Shown piece after piece: positions 54,115 through 61,520 of a stretch of DNA of 64,000 bases. A model generated the notes under the pieces. That model did not search any database. It was not told the DNA's origin and saw nothing but the letters and a program-made list of their open reading frames with translations. Both the position numbers and the translations under genes were made by a program. This DNA is from Burkholderiales bacterium (GTDB lineage Bacteria; Pseudomonadota; Gammaproteobacteria; Burkholderiales; Eutrophovitaceae), in contig DATMAN010000075.1 of assembly GCA_035560005.1 (NCBI GenBank), positions 1 through 64,000 of the forward strand, read 5' to 3'. Positions within the stretch are counted from its first letter, which is position 1; each line of letters opens with the position of its first letter.

Positions 54115-54309
54115 ATGGAACTGTTGACCATCCTGCGCTCCACGGTGACGGTGATCGCCTTCGCCACTTTCGTCGCGATCGTCCTCTGGGCGTACAGCGC
54201 CAGGCGCAGCTCCGCATTCGAGGCCGCGGCGCATGCGCCCTTGCGCGACGAGATCGACGCCGGCAGCCCTTCGCCGGAAACAACGCCGGACCGCGGGAGC
54301 CCGAGATGA
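54115..54309 (+). CDS. ccoQ: cbb3-type oxidase subunit CcoQ
   Basis: 64-aa single-span protein (MELLTILRSTVTVIAFATF, helix at about 8-28, then a charged tail). CcoQ stabilises the oxidase. It overlaps ccoP by 4 bp (ATGA at 54306-54309). Identification rests on size, topology and its fixed place between ccoO and ccoP. Confidence 0.9.
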   Translation: MELLTILRSTVTVIAFATFVAIVLWAYSARRSSAFEAAAHAPLRDEIDAGSPSPETTPDRGSPR

Positions 54310-55211
54310 ACGATTTCACCCACGACTTCTGGGGCTGGTACGTCGCGATCATCACGGTGCTCAGCATCGTGGCGTGCGCGGTGCTGTTGAGGGCGCTGTC
54401 CACGCGCAAGCTCGCGCCCGGAGAAAAGGCCGGCGTCATGGGCCATGTCTGGGACGAAGACCTAGAGGAGTACAACAACCCGCTGCCGAACTGGTGGCGC
54501 TGGCTGTTCTACATCACGCTGTTCTTCGGGATGGCCTACATCGTGTTCTTTCCCGGGCTCGGCGTGTTCAACGGAGTGCTCAAGTGGAGCTCCACCGGAC
54601 AGTACGAGACCGAGATCGCGCGCGCCGAGGAGCGTTTCGGCCCGCTGTACGCCAGGTACGCCGCCATGGATCTGAAGGAAGTCGCCGCCGATGCGCAGGC
54701 CCGCGAGATGGGACAACGGCTGTTCGTCAACTACTGCTCGCAATGCCACGCCTCCGACGGGCGAGGCAGCCGCGGATTCCCCAATCTCGCCGATCGCGAC
54801 TGGCTCTGGGGCGGGGATCCGCAGGCGATCAAGGCCAGCATCACGGCCGGGCGCCAGGGGATCATGCCGCCGTTCGGCGCGGCGCTGGGCGACGAGGGGG
54901 TGAAGGACGTGGCGCACTACGTGCTGTCGTTGTCCGGCAAAACGCATGACGGCTTGCGCGCCGTACGCGGCAAGCCGCTTTTCGAGGCGAACTGCACCGC
55001 CTGCCACGGCCCCGAAGGCAAGGGCAACCCGGCACTGGGTGCACCGGATCTCACCGACGAGGTGTGGCTGCACGGGCGCGGCGAGTCGAGCATCATCGAG
55101 ACCGTGAGCAAGGGGCGGCACAACGTCATGCCGGCATGGGGCGAATTTCTCGGCGAGGCCAGAACCCACATCCTCGCCGCGTACGTCTGGAGCCTTTCCA
55201 ATGTCCGGTAG
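54306..55211 (+). CDS. ccoP: cbb3-type oxidase diheme cytochrome c subunit CcoP
   Basis: 301-aa membrane protein with two N-terminal helices (about 10-32 and 63-82) and two cytochrome c domains, hemes at C144-SQ-C147-H148 and C230-TA-C233-H234. The conserved VWDEDLEEYNNPLPNWW segment confirms CcoP. It receives electrons from periplasmic cytochromes. The last 11 bp overlap the cytochrome b561 gene. Confidence 0.97.
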   Translation: MNDFTHDFWGWYVAIITVLSIVACAVLLRALSTRKLAPGEKAGVMGHVWDEDLEEYNNPLPNWWRWLFYITLFFGMAYIVFFPGLGVFNGVLKWSSTGQYETEIARAEERFGPLYARYAAMDLKEVAADAQAREMGQRLFVNYCSQCHASDGRGSRGFPNLADRDWLWGGDPQAIKASITAGRQGIMPPFGAALGDEGVKDVAHYVLSLSGKTHDGLRAVRGKPLFEANCTACHGPEGKGNPALGAPDLTDEVWLHGRGESSIIETVSKGRHNVMPAWGEFLGEARTHILAAYVWSLSNVR

Positions 55212-55782
55212 CGCAGCGCCGGCGAAGCGACTCGATCCCGGCGGTGCCGGCGGGCAACGCGGCGAGCATTACGGGCGCCTGTCGATCGCCCTGCACTGGC
55301 TGATGCTGCTGTTGATCGTCGCGGTCTACGTCTGCATCGAGCTGCGCGAAGCGTTTCCCAAGGGCAGCGAGCCCCGGGAGGCGCTGAAGACCTGGCATTA
55401 CATGCTCGGGCTTTCGGTATTCGCGCTGGTCTGGGTTCGCCTGGTGCTGCATTTTCTAGGGCCGATTCCAGGAATCGAACCGCCGCCGCCACGCTGGCAG
55501 GTGCTGGCCTCCGCGGTCGTGCATTTTTTGCTCTACGTGTTCATGATCGCCATGCCGCTTCTGGGGTGGCTGGTGCTCAGCGCGGAAGGAAAACCCGTTC
55601 CCCTTTTCGGGTTCGAGTTGCCGCCGCTTGCCGGAGAGAACGAGTCCTTGGCGCATTGGGCGGAGGAAGTCCACGAGGCATTCGGAAAGGTGGGCTACTT
55701 TCTGATCGGCCTGCACGCGGCGGCCGCGCTGTTCCATCATTACGTGCTGCGCGACAACACGCTGCGCCGCATGTTGCCGTAG
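55201..55782 (+). CDS. Cytochrome b561 family protein embedded in the cco operon
   Basis: 193-aa four-helix diheme b-type cytochrome. Heme-ligand candidates are in IALHWLML, KTWHYMLGLS, HFLLYVFMIAMPLLGW and IGLHAAAALFHHYVLRD. Such proteins shuttle electrons between quinol and superoxide or periplasmic acceptors. The start overlaps ccoP by 11 bp, so it is co-translated with the oxidase. It is not a standard cco gene. It is a different protein from the b-type cytochrome at 1485-2168. Confidence 0.9.
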   Translation: MSGSAAPAKRLDPGGAGGQRGEHYGRLSIALHWLMLLLIVAVYVCIELREAFPKGSEPREALKTWHYMLGLSVFALVWVRLVLHFLGPIPGIEPPPPRWQVLASAVVHFLLYVFMIAMPLLGWLVLSAEGKPVPLFGFELPPLAGENESLAHWAEEVHEAFGKVGYFLIGLHAAAALFHHYVLRDNTLRRMLP

Positions 55783-55847
55783 CCGATGGTTCTTTCGAAC
55801 CACCGCGACGGTCGACGGCCCGCTCGCGGCGCTTCGGACGCTTGCTG

Positions 55848-57272
55848 ATGGACGCTTCTCCCAGGCCCCGTCTGGCGTCCGCGACCCAGCCGGTCGAGCA
55901 GGTGCTCTACGAGATCCGCCGCAAGATCTATCCGCGGGCGGTGACCGGCAAGTTCGCGGCCTGGCGCTGGTTCTTCGTGTGGGCCACCCAGCTCGTGTTC
56001 TACGGCCTGCCGTGGCTGGAATGGAACGGCAGGCAGGCGGTGCTGTTCGATCTCGTCAACCGCAAGTTCTACATCTTCGGGCTGGTGTTCTGGCCGCAGG
56101 ACGTGATCTATCTCGCCGTCCTGCTCATCATCTCGGCCTATTCGTTGTTTCTGTTTACCGCGGTGGCGGGGCGGCTATGGTGCGGCTATGCCTGCCCGCA
56201 GACGGTGTATACGGAGATCTTCATGTGGATCGAGCGGGCGATCGAGGGCGATCGCCTGCAGCGCATGAAGCTCGATCGCTCGCCGCTCTCGCCCCGCAAG
56301 ATCGGGCTCAAGGCGGCGAAGCACGGCGCCTGGATCGCGGTTGCCCTGTGGACCGGATTCACCTTCGTGGGCTACTTCACGCCGATCACGACGCTCCGGG
56401 ACGAAGTGCTCGGATTCGCGACCGGGCCGTGGGAAACGTTCTGGATTGCGTTCTACGGATTCGCGACCTACGGCAACGCGGGCTGGATGCGCGAGCAGGT
56501 CTGCAAGTACATGTGCCCGTACGCCCGTTTCCAGAGCGTGATGTTCGACAACGATACGTTGATCATTTCCTACGATCGCAGCCGCGGAGAGCCGCGTGGC
56601 GCGCGCGCCCGCAACGTCGACTACAAGGCCAAGGGCCTTGGCGACTGCGTGGACTGTGGAATCTGCGTGCAGGTCTGTCCCACCGGAATCGACATCCGCG
56701 ACGGCCTGCAGTACGAGTGCATCGGCTGCGCCGCCTGCATCGACGGCTGCGATCAGGTCATGGACAAGATGGGGTATCCGCGCGGACTGATCCGCTATGC
56801 CACGGAGAGCGGGCTCAGGAACCGCTATTCCGTGGCCCAGATGCTGCGGCGCGTCTTTCGCCCCCGCGTGCTGATCTACACCGCGGTGCTGTGGGTCATC
56901 ATCGGTCTGGCCGCCTTCAGTCTCGTTCACCGCACACCGATCAAGGTCGATGTCATCCGCGACCGCGTCACGACGGCGCGGCCGGACGATCCGGTCGTCG
57001 AGAACGTCTACCGCCTGCAGATCATGAATGCGTCGGAAACGCCACGCTCGGTCCGGATCACGGTGTCCGGACTGGAGGGTCTGCGTCTGGAATCGGAGCG
57101 GCAACCGATCGACATCGGCCCGGCCACTCAGCGTCTGGTGGCGGTGCGGCTGTCGGTTGACCGGGCGCATGTAGGTCCAGGCTCGAACACGGTGGTCTTC
57201 ACCGTCGCGACCGAAGCCGATCCCGCGGAGAATATCGTGATCGAAGAGAAAGCGGCGTTCGTGGTGCCCTGA
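55848..57272 (+). CDS. ccoG: cbb3 oxidase maturation protein CcoG (RdxA/FixG), polyferredoxin
   Basis: 474-aa membrane Fe-S protein implicated in copper reduction for cbb3 assembly. About five helices, then two [4Fe-4S] motifs (CVDCGICVQVCPTGID and CIGCAACIDGCDQVM), with extra conserved Cys in LWCGYACPQT and CKYMCPYARF. A C-terminal immunoglobulin-like FixG domain spans about 390-470. The ATG at 55848 is preceded by a 65-bp gap without a strong ribosome site. Confidence 0.96.
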   Translation: MDASPRPRLASATQPVEQVLYEIRRKIYPRAVTGKFAAWRWFFVWATQLVFYGLPWLEWNGRQAVLFDLVNRKFYIFGLVFWPQDVIYLAVLLIISAYSLFLFTAVAGRLWCGYACPQTVYTEIFMWIERAIEGDRLQRMKLDRSPLSPRKIGLKAAKHGAWIAVALWTGFTFVGYFTPITTLRDEVLGFATGPWETFWIAFYGFATYGNAGWMREQVCKYMCPYARFQSVMFDNDTLIISYDRSRGEPRGARARNVDYKAKGLGDCVDCGICVQVCPTGIDIRDGLQYECIGCAACIDGCDQVMDKMGYPRGLIRYATESGLRNRYSVAQMLRRVFRPRVLIYTAVLWVIIGLAAFSLVHRTPIKVDVIRDRVTTARPDDPVVENVYRLQIMNASETPRSVRITVSGLEGLRLESERQPIDIGPATQRLVAVRLSVDRAHVGPGSNTVVFTVATEADPAENIVIEEKAAFVVP

Positions 57273-57274
57273 GG

Positions 57275-57808
57275 ATGCGCGACATGACACTCCCGAGACC
57301 GCAGCCCGGCCGCCCCTGGTATCGAGAGCCCTGGCCATGGGCGCTGCTGGCGGCGCCGGCGACCGCGGTCGTGGCGGGCGTCGCGACCTTGCTGATCGCC
57401 CTCGCGCACCAGGACGGCCTGGTCGCGGAGGACTACTACAGGCAGGGCCTGGCCATCAACCAGAGGCTGGAGCGCGAGCAGCGTGCGGCGGCCCTGCGGC
57501 TGCGCGCGCAGGTGCTGTTCAGCGAGCGCAGGGCGCGGGTGCTCCTCGAAGGCGATGGTTCGCTGCCCGGCCGGCTCAGGCTGCGCTTCGTGCATCCCAC
57601 GCGCTCGGGCAATGACAGGGAGGTCGTGCTGGAGCGCGTGGCGCCGCGCATGTACGAAGCGGCGCTGCCCGCGTTTCGCTCCGGGCGCTGGCTGGTACAG
57701 CTCGAAGACCCGGACCGCACGTGGCGCCTGAGCGGGGTCTGGGCCGGCGACGAGCCGGCGCTGGTCCTGTCCAGCATCGGCGAAAGGGTGCAACAGAGGG
57801 GAAGATGA
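57275..57808 (+). CDS. ccoH: cbb3 oxidase assembly protein CcoH (FixH)
   Basis: 177-aa single-span protein. The membrane helix (about 22-45) is followed by the family motif HQDGLVAEDYYRQGLAINQ and a beta-rich periplasmic domain. CcoH joins the oxidase subunits during assembly. It starts 2 bp after ccoG and overlaps the next gene by 4 bp. Confidence 0.94.
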   Translation: MRDMTLPRPQPGRPWYREPWPWALLAAPATAVVAGVATLLIALAHQDGLVAEDYYRQGLAINQRLEREQRAAALRLRAQVLFSERRARVLLEGDGSLPGRLRLRFVHPTRSGNDREVVLERVAPRMYEAALPAFRSGRWLVQLEDPDRTWRLSGVWAGDEPALVLSSIGERVQQRGR

Positions 57809-58104
57809 AGTCGCGGACGCTGGTGTGGATTCTTTGGCCTTCCTTCGTAGTGGCCGGCGTGGTCGAGGGCGTGTTCTTCACGCTGTTCGATCCCATGGAG
57901 CTGCTGCTGTTCGGCGCGCCGATCGGCTGGAGCCGCACCGCAGTCTATTCGGTGGGCTTCTTCGTCTTCTGGGCGGTGTGCGCGGCCTCCAGCGCCTTCA
58001 CGTGTCTGCTGCAAAGGAGCGCCACGGAGATCAACCGGTGCCCGCTGCAGCCCGGGGAGCGTCCGGCGGGCTGCCCGAAGCGAGAAGACGCGGGCACTTG
58101 CTGA
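57805..58104 (+). CDS. Small membrane protein at the end of the cco operon
   Basis: 99-aa protein with two predicted helices (about 5-30 and 42-66) and a Cys-containing tail ending EDAGTC. Genes of this type follow ccoH in many Betaproteobacteria, but no function is known. The ATG overlaps the ccoH stop (ATGA, 57805-57808), so expression with the oxidase is likely. The last 7 bp overlap the metallo-hydrolase gene. Confidence 0.8.
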   Translation: MKSRTLVWILWPSFVVAGVVEGVFFTLFDPMELLLFGAPIGWSRTAVYSVGFFVFWAVCAASSAFTCLLQRSATEINRCPLQPGERPAGCPKREDAGTC

Positions 58105-59459
58105 AGCTGCAATTCCTCGGTGCTACCGGAACAGTCACTGGGTCGAAGTACCTGCTGACGGCGGGGCGCCGCAGAATCCTGGTGGACTGCGGACTGTTCC
58201 AGGGTCTGAAGCAACTGCGGCTGCGCAACTGGGAGCGCCTGCCCGTGGAGCCGCGCACGGTGGATGCCGTCGTCCTGACCCACGCGCACATCGATCACAG
58301 CGGCTATCTGCCGCTGTTCGCGAAGAACGGATTTCGCGGCAAGGTCTTGTGCAGCAGCGCCACGAGAGACCTGTGCGAAATCCTGCTGCCCGATGCAGGT
58401 TATCTCCAGGAGGAAGAGGCCGAGTACGCCAACCGGCGCGGGTTCTCCAAGCACTCGCCGGCGTTGCCGCTCTACACACAGGAGGATGCGAGACGCTGCC
58501 TCCCGCAACTGGTTTCGATCGGTTTCGACAAGGACGTCGACCTGGGCGGCGGAGTGGCGTTGCGGCTGCATCGCTCGGGCCACATCGTCGGCGCTGCGAT
58601 GGCCGAGCTGCGCTACCGGGATCTGAAGGTGTTGTTCACCGGAGACCTCGGGCGACCGAACGACCCGCTGATGCCCCCGCCGGCGCGCATCGCGAGGACC
58701 GATACCCTGATCGTCGAGTCCACGTACGGTGACCGGCGTCACGACCCCGCCGATCCGCGCGTGCTCCTCGCAGAGATCATCAACCGCACGATCGGTCGAG
58801 GCGGGGTGGTGCTCGTTCCCGTCTATGCGGTCGGGCGCGCGCAGTCGCTGATGTACTACTTGCGCGACCTGAAGACGACCCAGGCGATTCCCGACGTTCC
58901 GGTGTATCTCAACAGCCCGATGGCGGTGGACGCCACACGCATTTTCCGCGAGCATCCGGCGGACCACCGCCTGACGCCGGAACAATGTCAGGCGATGTGC
59001 AGCGTGGCAACGGTCGTGAATACGGTGGAGGAGTCGAAGCGCCTGAACTCGGCCCCCGCGCCGATGATCGTGCTCGCGGCCAGCGGAATGGCCACCGGCG
59101 GGCGCGTGCTGCACCACCTCAAGTCTTTTGCACCTGACCCGAGAAACACGATCCTGTTCGTCGGGTTCCAGGCTGCCGGCACCCGCGGTGCCGCGATGCT
59201 GAACGGTGCGCACAGCGTGAAGATCCACGGCGAATACGTCCCGGTGCGCGCCGAGGTCAGGGCCATCTCCAATCTCTCCGCGCATGCGGATTCTGCGGAG
59301 ATCCTGGACTGGCTCGACGGATTCGAATCGGCGCCCCGGCAGACCTATATCACCCACGGTGAACCCACCGCCGCGGACACCCTGCGGCACCGGATCGAGG
59401 AAGGCAAGCGCTGGGCGTGCCGGGTGCCGGATTACAAGGAGATCGTGGAACTGAATTGA
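58098..59459 (+). CDS. Beta-CASP metallo-beta-lactamase-fold hydrolase (RNA-processing exonuclease-like)
   Basis: 453-aa two-metal hydrolase of the YSH1/CPSF73-like family. The opening LKLQFLGATGTVTGSKYLL is typical. The metal motif HAHIDHSG gives HxHxDH. Further ligands are in HRSGHIVGAA and LFTGDLG, and the beta-CASP region includes the STYGDR and HADSAEI segments. The C-terminal His is in THGEP. Such enzymes cut or trim RNA. There is no ATG; TTG at 58098, overlapping the previous gene by 7 bp, is the best start. Confidence 0.92.
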   Translation: MLKLQFLGATGTVTGSKYLLTAGRRRILVDCGLFQGLKQLRLRNWERLPVEPRTVDAVVLTHAHIDHSGYLPLFAKNGFRGKVLCSSATRDLCEILLPDAGYLQEEEAEYANRRGFSKHSPALPLYTQEDARRCLPQLVSIGFDKDVDLGGGVALRLHRSGHIVGAAMAELRYRDLKVLFTGDLGRPNDPLMPPPARIARTDTLIVESTYGDRRHDPADPRVLLAEIINRTIGRGGVVLVPVYAVGRAQSLMYYLRDLKTTQAIPDVPVYLNSPMAVDATRIFREHPADHRLTPEQCQAMCSVATVVNTVEESKRLNSAPAPMIVLAASGMATGGRVLHHLKSFAPDPRNTILFVGFQAAGTRGAAMLNGAHSVKIHGEYVPVRAEVRAISNLSAHADSAEILDWLDGFESAPRQTYITHGEPTAADTLRHRIEEGKRWACRVPDYKEIVELN

Positions 59460-59504
59460 GCGGCCGCAGCCGCCGTTATGGCCAAATGGGACGGTACCAA
59501 GGCC

Positions 59505-59571
59505 CTCGCTCGTGACCAGAAAAACGAATGCCCCGCGAGAGGGCATTTTGCGCTCGTTCGAGAGAGGGATT
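59505..59571. repeat. Partial duplicate of the tRNA-Ser 3' end and its terminator
   Basis: This block aligns with 59592-59663 (tRNA 3' end plus terminator): the shared parts are CTCGTG-CCAGAAAA, ATGCCCCGC, GGGCATTT and GAGAGAGGGATT. On the minus strand the copy begins with the AATCCCTCTCTC of the T-arm/acceptor and then diverges. It looks like an old tandem duplication or the scar of an integration event at the tRNA 3' end. Confidence 0.55.
59521..59549 (+). terminator. Intrinsic terminator after the beta-CASP hydrolase gene
   Basis: Stem AATGCCC / GGGCATT (59527-59533 and 59541-59547) with a 7-base loop and TTTT at 59546-59549. A4 at 59521-59524 would serve the opposite strand, so it can act in both directions. 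It lies 62 bp after the stop codon at 59459. Confidence 0.6.
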
Positions 59572-59604
59572 GCCAGGGGGTGCGAATGGCTCTCTTGCTC
59601 GTGG

Positions 59605-59647
59605 CCAGAAAACGAAATGCCCCGCAAGGGGGCATTTCGTTTTCTGG
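59605..59647 (-). terminator. Strong terminator of tRNA-Ser, overlapping its CCA end
   Basis: A perfect 19-bp stem (59605-59623 and 59629-59647) with a 5-base loop. On the minus strand the first stem bases are the encoded CCA of the tRNA, so the hairpin and the mature 3' end compete. Confidence 0.7.
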
Positions 59648-59738
59648 CGGAGAGAGAGGGATTCGAACCCTCGATACGGGTTTAAGCCCGTATAACGCCT
59701 TAGCAGGGCGCCCCCTTCGGCCTCTCGGGCATCTCTCC
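59645..59738 (-). tRNA. tRNA-Ser(GCU)
   Basis: 94 nt including an encoded CCA (59645-59647). The acceptor stem pairs GGAGAGA (59738-59732) with TCTCTCC (59655-59649), discriminator G at 59648. The anticodon loop CTGCTAA places GCU at 59704-59702, reading AGC/AGU Ser codons. A long variable arm (TATACGGGC/GCCCGTAT-like pairing) is typical of tRNA-Ser. TTCGAAT marks the T-loop. It lies downstream of lysC on the same strand, an order common in Betaproteobacteria. Confidence 0.95.
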
Positions 59739-59822
59739 GTGTGCTGTGCCACCTCCTGCGCCGCTTCGCTGCGAAAGCGGGCTGTCGTGCTCGTCGTGAC
59801 GGCCTGAACCGATACGGGCTGG

Positions 59823-59828
59823 ATTCTA
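59823..59828 (-). promoter_or_regulatory. Possible -10 element for tRNA-Ser
   Basis: TAGAAT on the minus strand, about 85 bp before the tRNA 5' end. No good -35 is visible. The 214-bp gap between tRNA and lysC otherwise shows no gene. Confidence 0.3.
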
Positions 59829-59952
59829 CCGGTTTTCACCGTGCTTCGGGCGTTTCGTCTCCGCGTGCGCTTCCGCGCATTCCGGGGTCGGCTTCACCGC
59901 GGTCCGCCTCTTGCCCTTCTCGCTCCCAGAAGTCGTCACCGGACTCCTGCGC

Positions 59953-61203
59953 TCAATCGCCCTTGTCCAGTCCGAAGGCCTTGTGCAGCACGCGCACGGC
60001 GAGCTCCATGTACTTCTCGTCGATGACAACGGTGATCTTGATCTCCGAGGTCGAGATCATCTGGATGTTGATGCCCTCGTCGGCCAGTGCCTTGAACATC
60101 TGGCTCGCCACGCCGACGTGGGAGCGCATCCCCACGCCGACCAGCCCGACCTTGCAGATATCGGCGTCGCCGCGCACCTCCTTGGCGCCGATCAGCCTGG
60201 CGACCTGCTTCAGGATCTCCAGCGTGCGGCTGAGGTCATTGCGATGCACGGTAAAGGAGAAGTCGGTCAGATTGTCGGTCGCCACGTTCTGCACGATCAC
60301 GTCCACCTCGATGTTGGCTCTGGCGATCGGGTCGAGGATGGCGAAGGCGATTCCCGGCCGGTCGGGCACCCCGATGACGGTGACCTTGGCTTCGTCGCGG
60401 TTGAAGGCAATTCCGGAAACCAGCGCCTGTTCCATTTCAGTGTCTTCCTCGAAAGTGATCAGCGTCCCCGAGTGCGACTCCTCGTCGATCGGCAAGTCCG
60501 GAGGCGTCAGGCTGGAGAGCACGCGCAGGCGCACTTTGTACTTGCCGGCGAACTCCACCGACCGGATCTGCAGGACCTTGGAGCCGAGGCTTGCCATTTC
60601 CAGCATTTCCTCGAACGTGATCGTCTTCAGCCGGCGCGCCTCCGGGACGATGCGCGGGTCGGTCGTGTACACCCCGTCGACGTCCGTGTAGATCTGGCAC
60701 TCGTCGGCTTTCAGCGCAGCCGCCAGAGCGACTCCCGAGGTATCCGATCCTCCCCGCCCCAGCGTCGTGATATTGCCTTGCGCGTCCTGTCCCTGAAAAC
60801 CGGCTACGACCACCACCACGCCGTCGCGCAGGTCGCGGCGTATGCTTTCCTCGTCGATCCTGATGATGCGCGCCTTGGTGAACGCGCTGTCGGTAAGGAT
60901 GCGGACCTGACCGCCGGTATACGAGCGTGCCTTCAGGCCGAGTTCCTTCAGCGCCATCGCCAGGAGGCCGATCGTCACCTGTTCGCCGGTGGCTGCGACG
61001 ACGTCCAGCTCGCGCGGGTCGGGCTGCGCCTGAATCTCCCTGGCCAGCGCGATCAGCCGGTTGGTTTCGCCGGCCATTGCGGAGACGACTACCACGACGT
61101 CATGGCCGGCGTGTTTCCATTTCGCGACGCGCCGGGCGACGTTCTTGATCCGTTCGGTCGACCCGACCGAAGTGCCGCCGTACTTCTGAACGATCAAAGC
61201 CAT
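59953..61203 (-). CDS. lysC: Aspartate kinase
   Basis: 416-aa cytoplasmic enzyme that phosphorylates aspartate, opening the Lys/Thr/Met/diaminopimelate pathway. The catalytic domain (about 1-245) starts ALIVQKYGGTSVG and contains TTLGRGGSDTSGVALAAALKA. Two C-terminal ACT domains (about 265-340 and 345-410; VTVIGVPDRPGIAFAIL and VGVGMRSHVGVASQMF) provide feedback control by lysine and/or threonine. ATG at 61203. A TACAAT -10-like element lies 48 bp upstream. Confidence 0.97.
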   Translation of the reverse strand: MALIVQKYGGTSVGSTERIKNVARRVAKWKHAGHDVVVVVSAMAGETNRLIALAREIQAQPDPRELDVVAATGEQVTIGLLAMALKELGLKARSYTGGQVRILTDSAFTKARIIRIDEESIRRDLRDGVVVVVAGFQGQDAQGNITTLGRGGSDTSGVALAAALKADECQIYTDVDGVYTTDPRIVPEARRLKTITFEEMLEMASLGSKVLQIRSVEFAGKYKVRLRVLSSLTPPDLPIDEESHSGTLITFEEDTEMEQALVSGIAFNRDEAKVTVIGVPDRPGIAFAILDPIARANIEVDVIVQNVATDNLTDFSFTVHRNDLSRTLEILKQVARLIGAKEVRGDADICKVGLVGVGMRSHVGVASQMFKALADEGINIQMISTSEIKITVVIDEKYMELAVRVLHKAFGLDKGD

Positions 61204-61520
61204 AACAGGCCGTTGCTGAGCGGGTGGGGCAGAGGTCCAAAAAAGGCGCCATTGTAGAAGAATCGCCGAGGGGTGACACGAAGCGAAAACGCATGGCCCA
61301 CAGGGGCGGTCCGGCGGTCTGGAAGGTTCTTTCGATGGCCTCGATGGGGCACAATACGCGCAGTGCGGGCCGCGGCGGCCTCGGTCGGGTGCGCCAGAAA
61401 GAGGGCGCAACGCGCCCTCCGAAGTGCGGCTGCCGCAAGCCGACCGCCTCTTGCCCGCGCAGCGGCCAGAGATAGATCCTCGCACCTGCTCGCTCCATCG
61501 ATTCGCATACGGTTGCCTTG
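61204..61520. other. Divergent intergenic region between lysC and the DUF1631 gene
   Basis: 317 bp without a credible gene. It holds a -10-like TACAAT for lysC on the minus strand (61251-61256, RC of ATTGTA) in a short T-rich leader. GGGCGCAACGCGCCC (from ~61404) is a GC-rich palindrome. tilS or accA, often upstream of lysC in Betaproteobacteria, are absent here. Confidence 0.5.
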
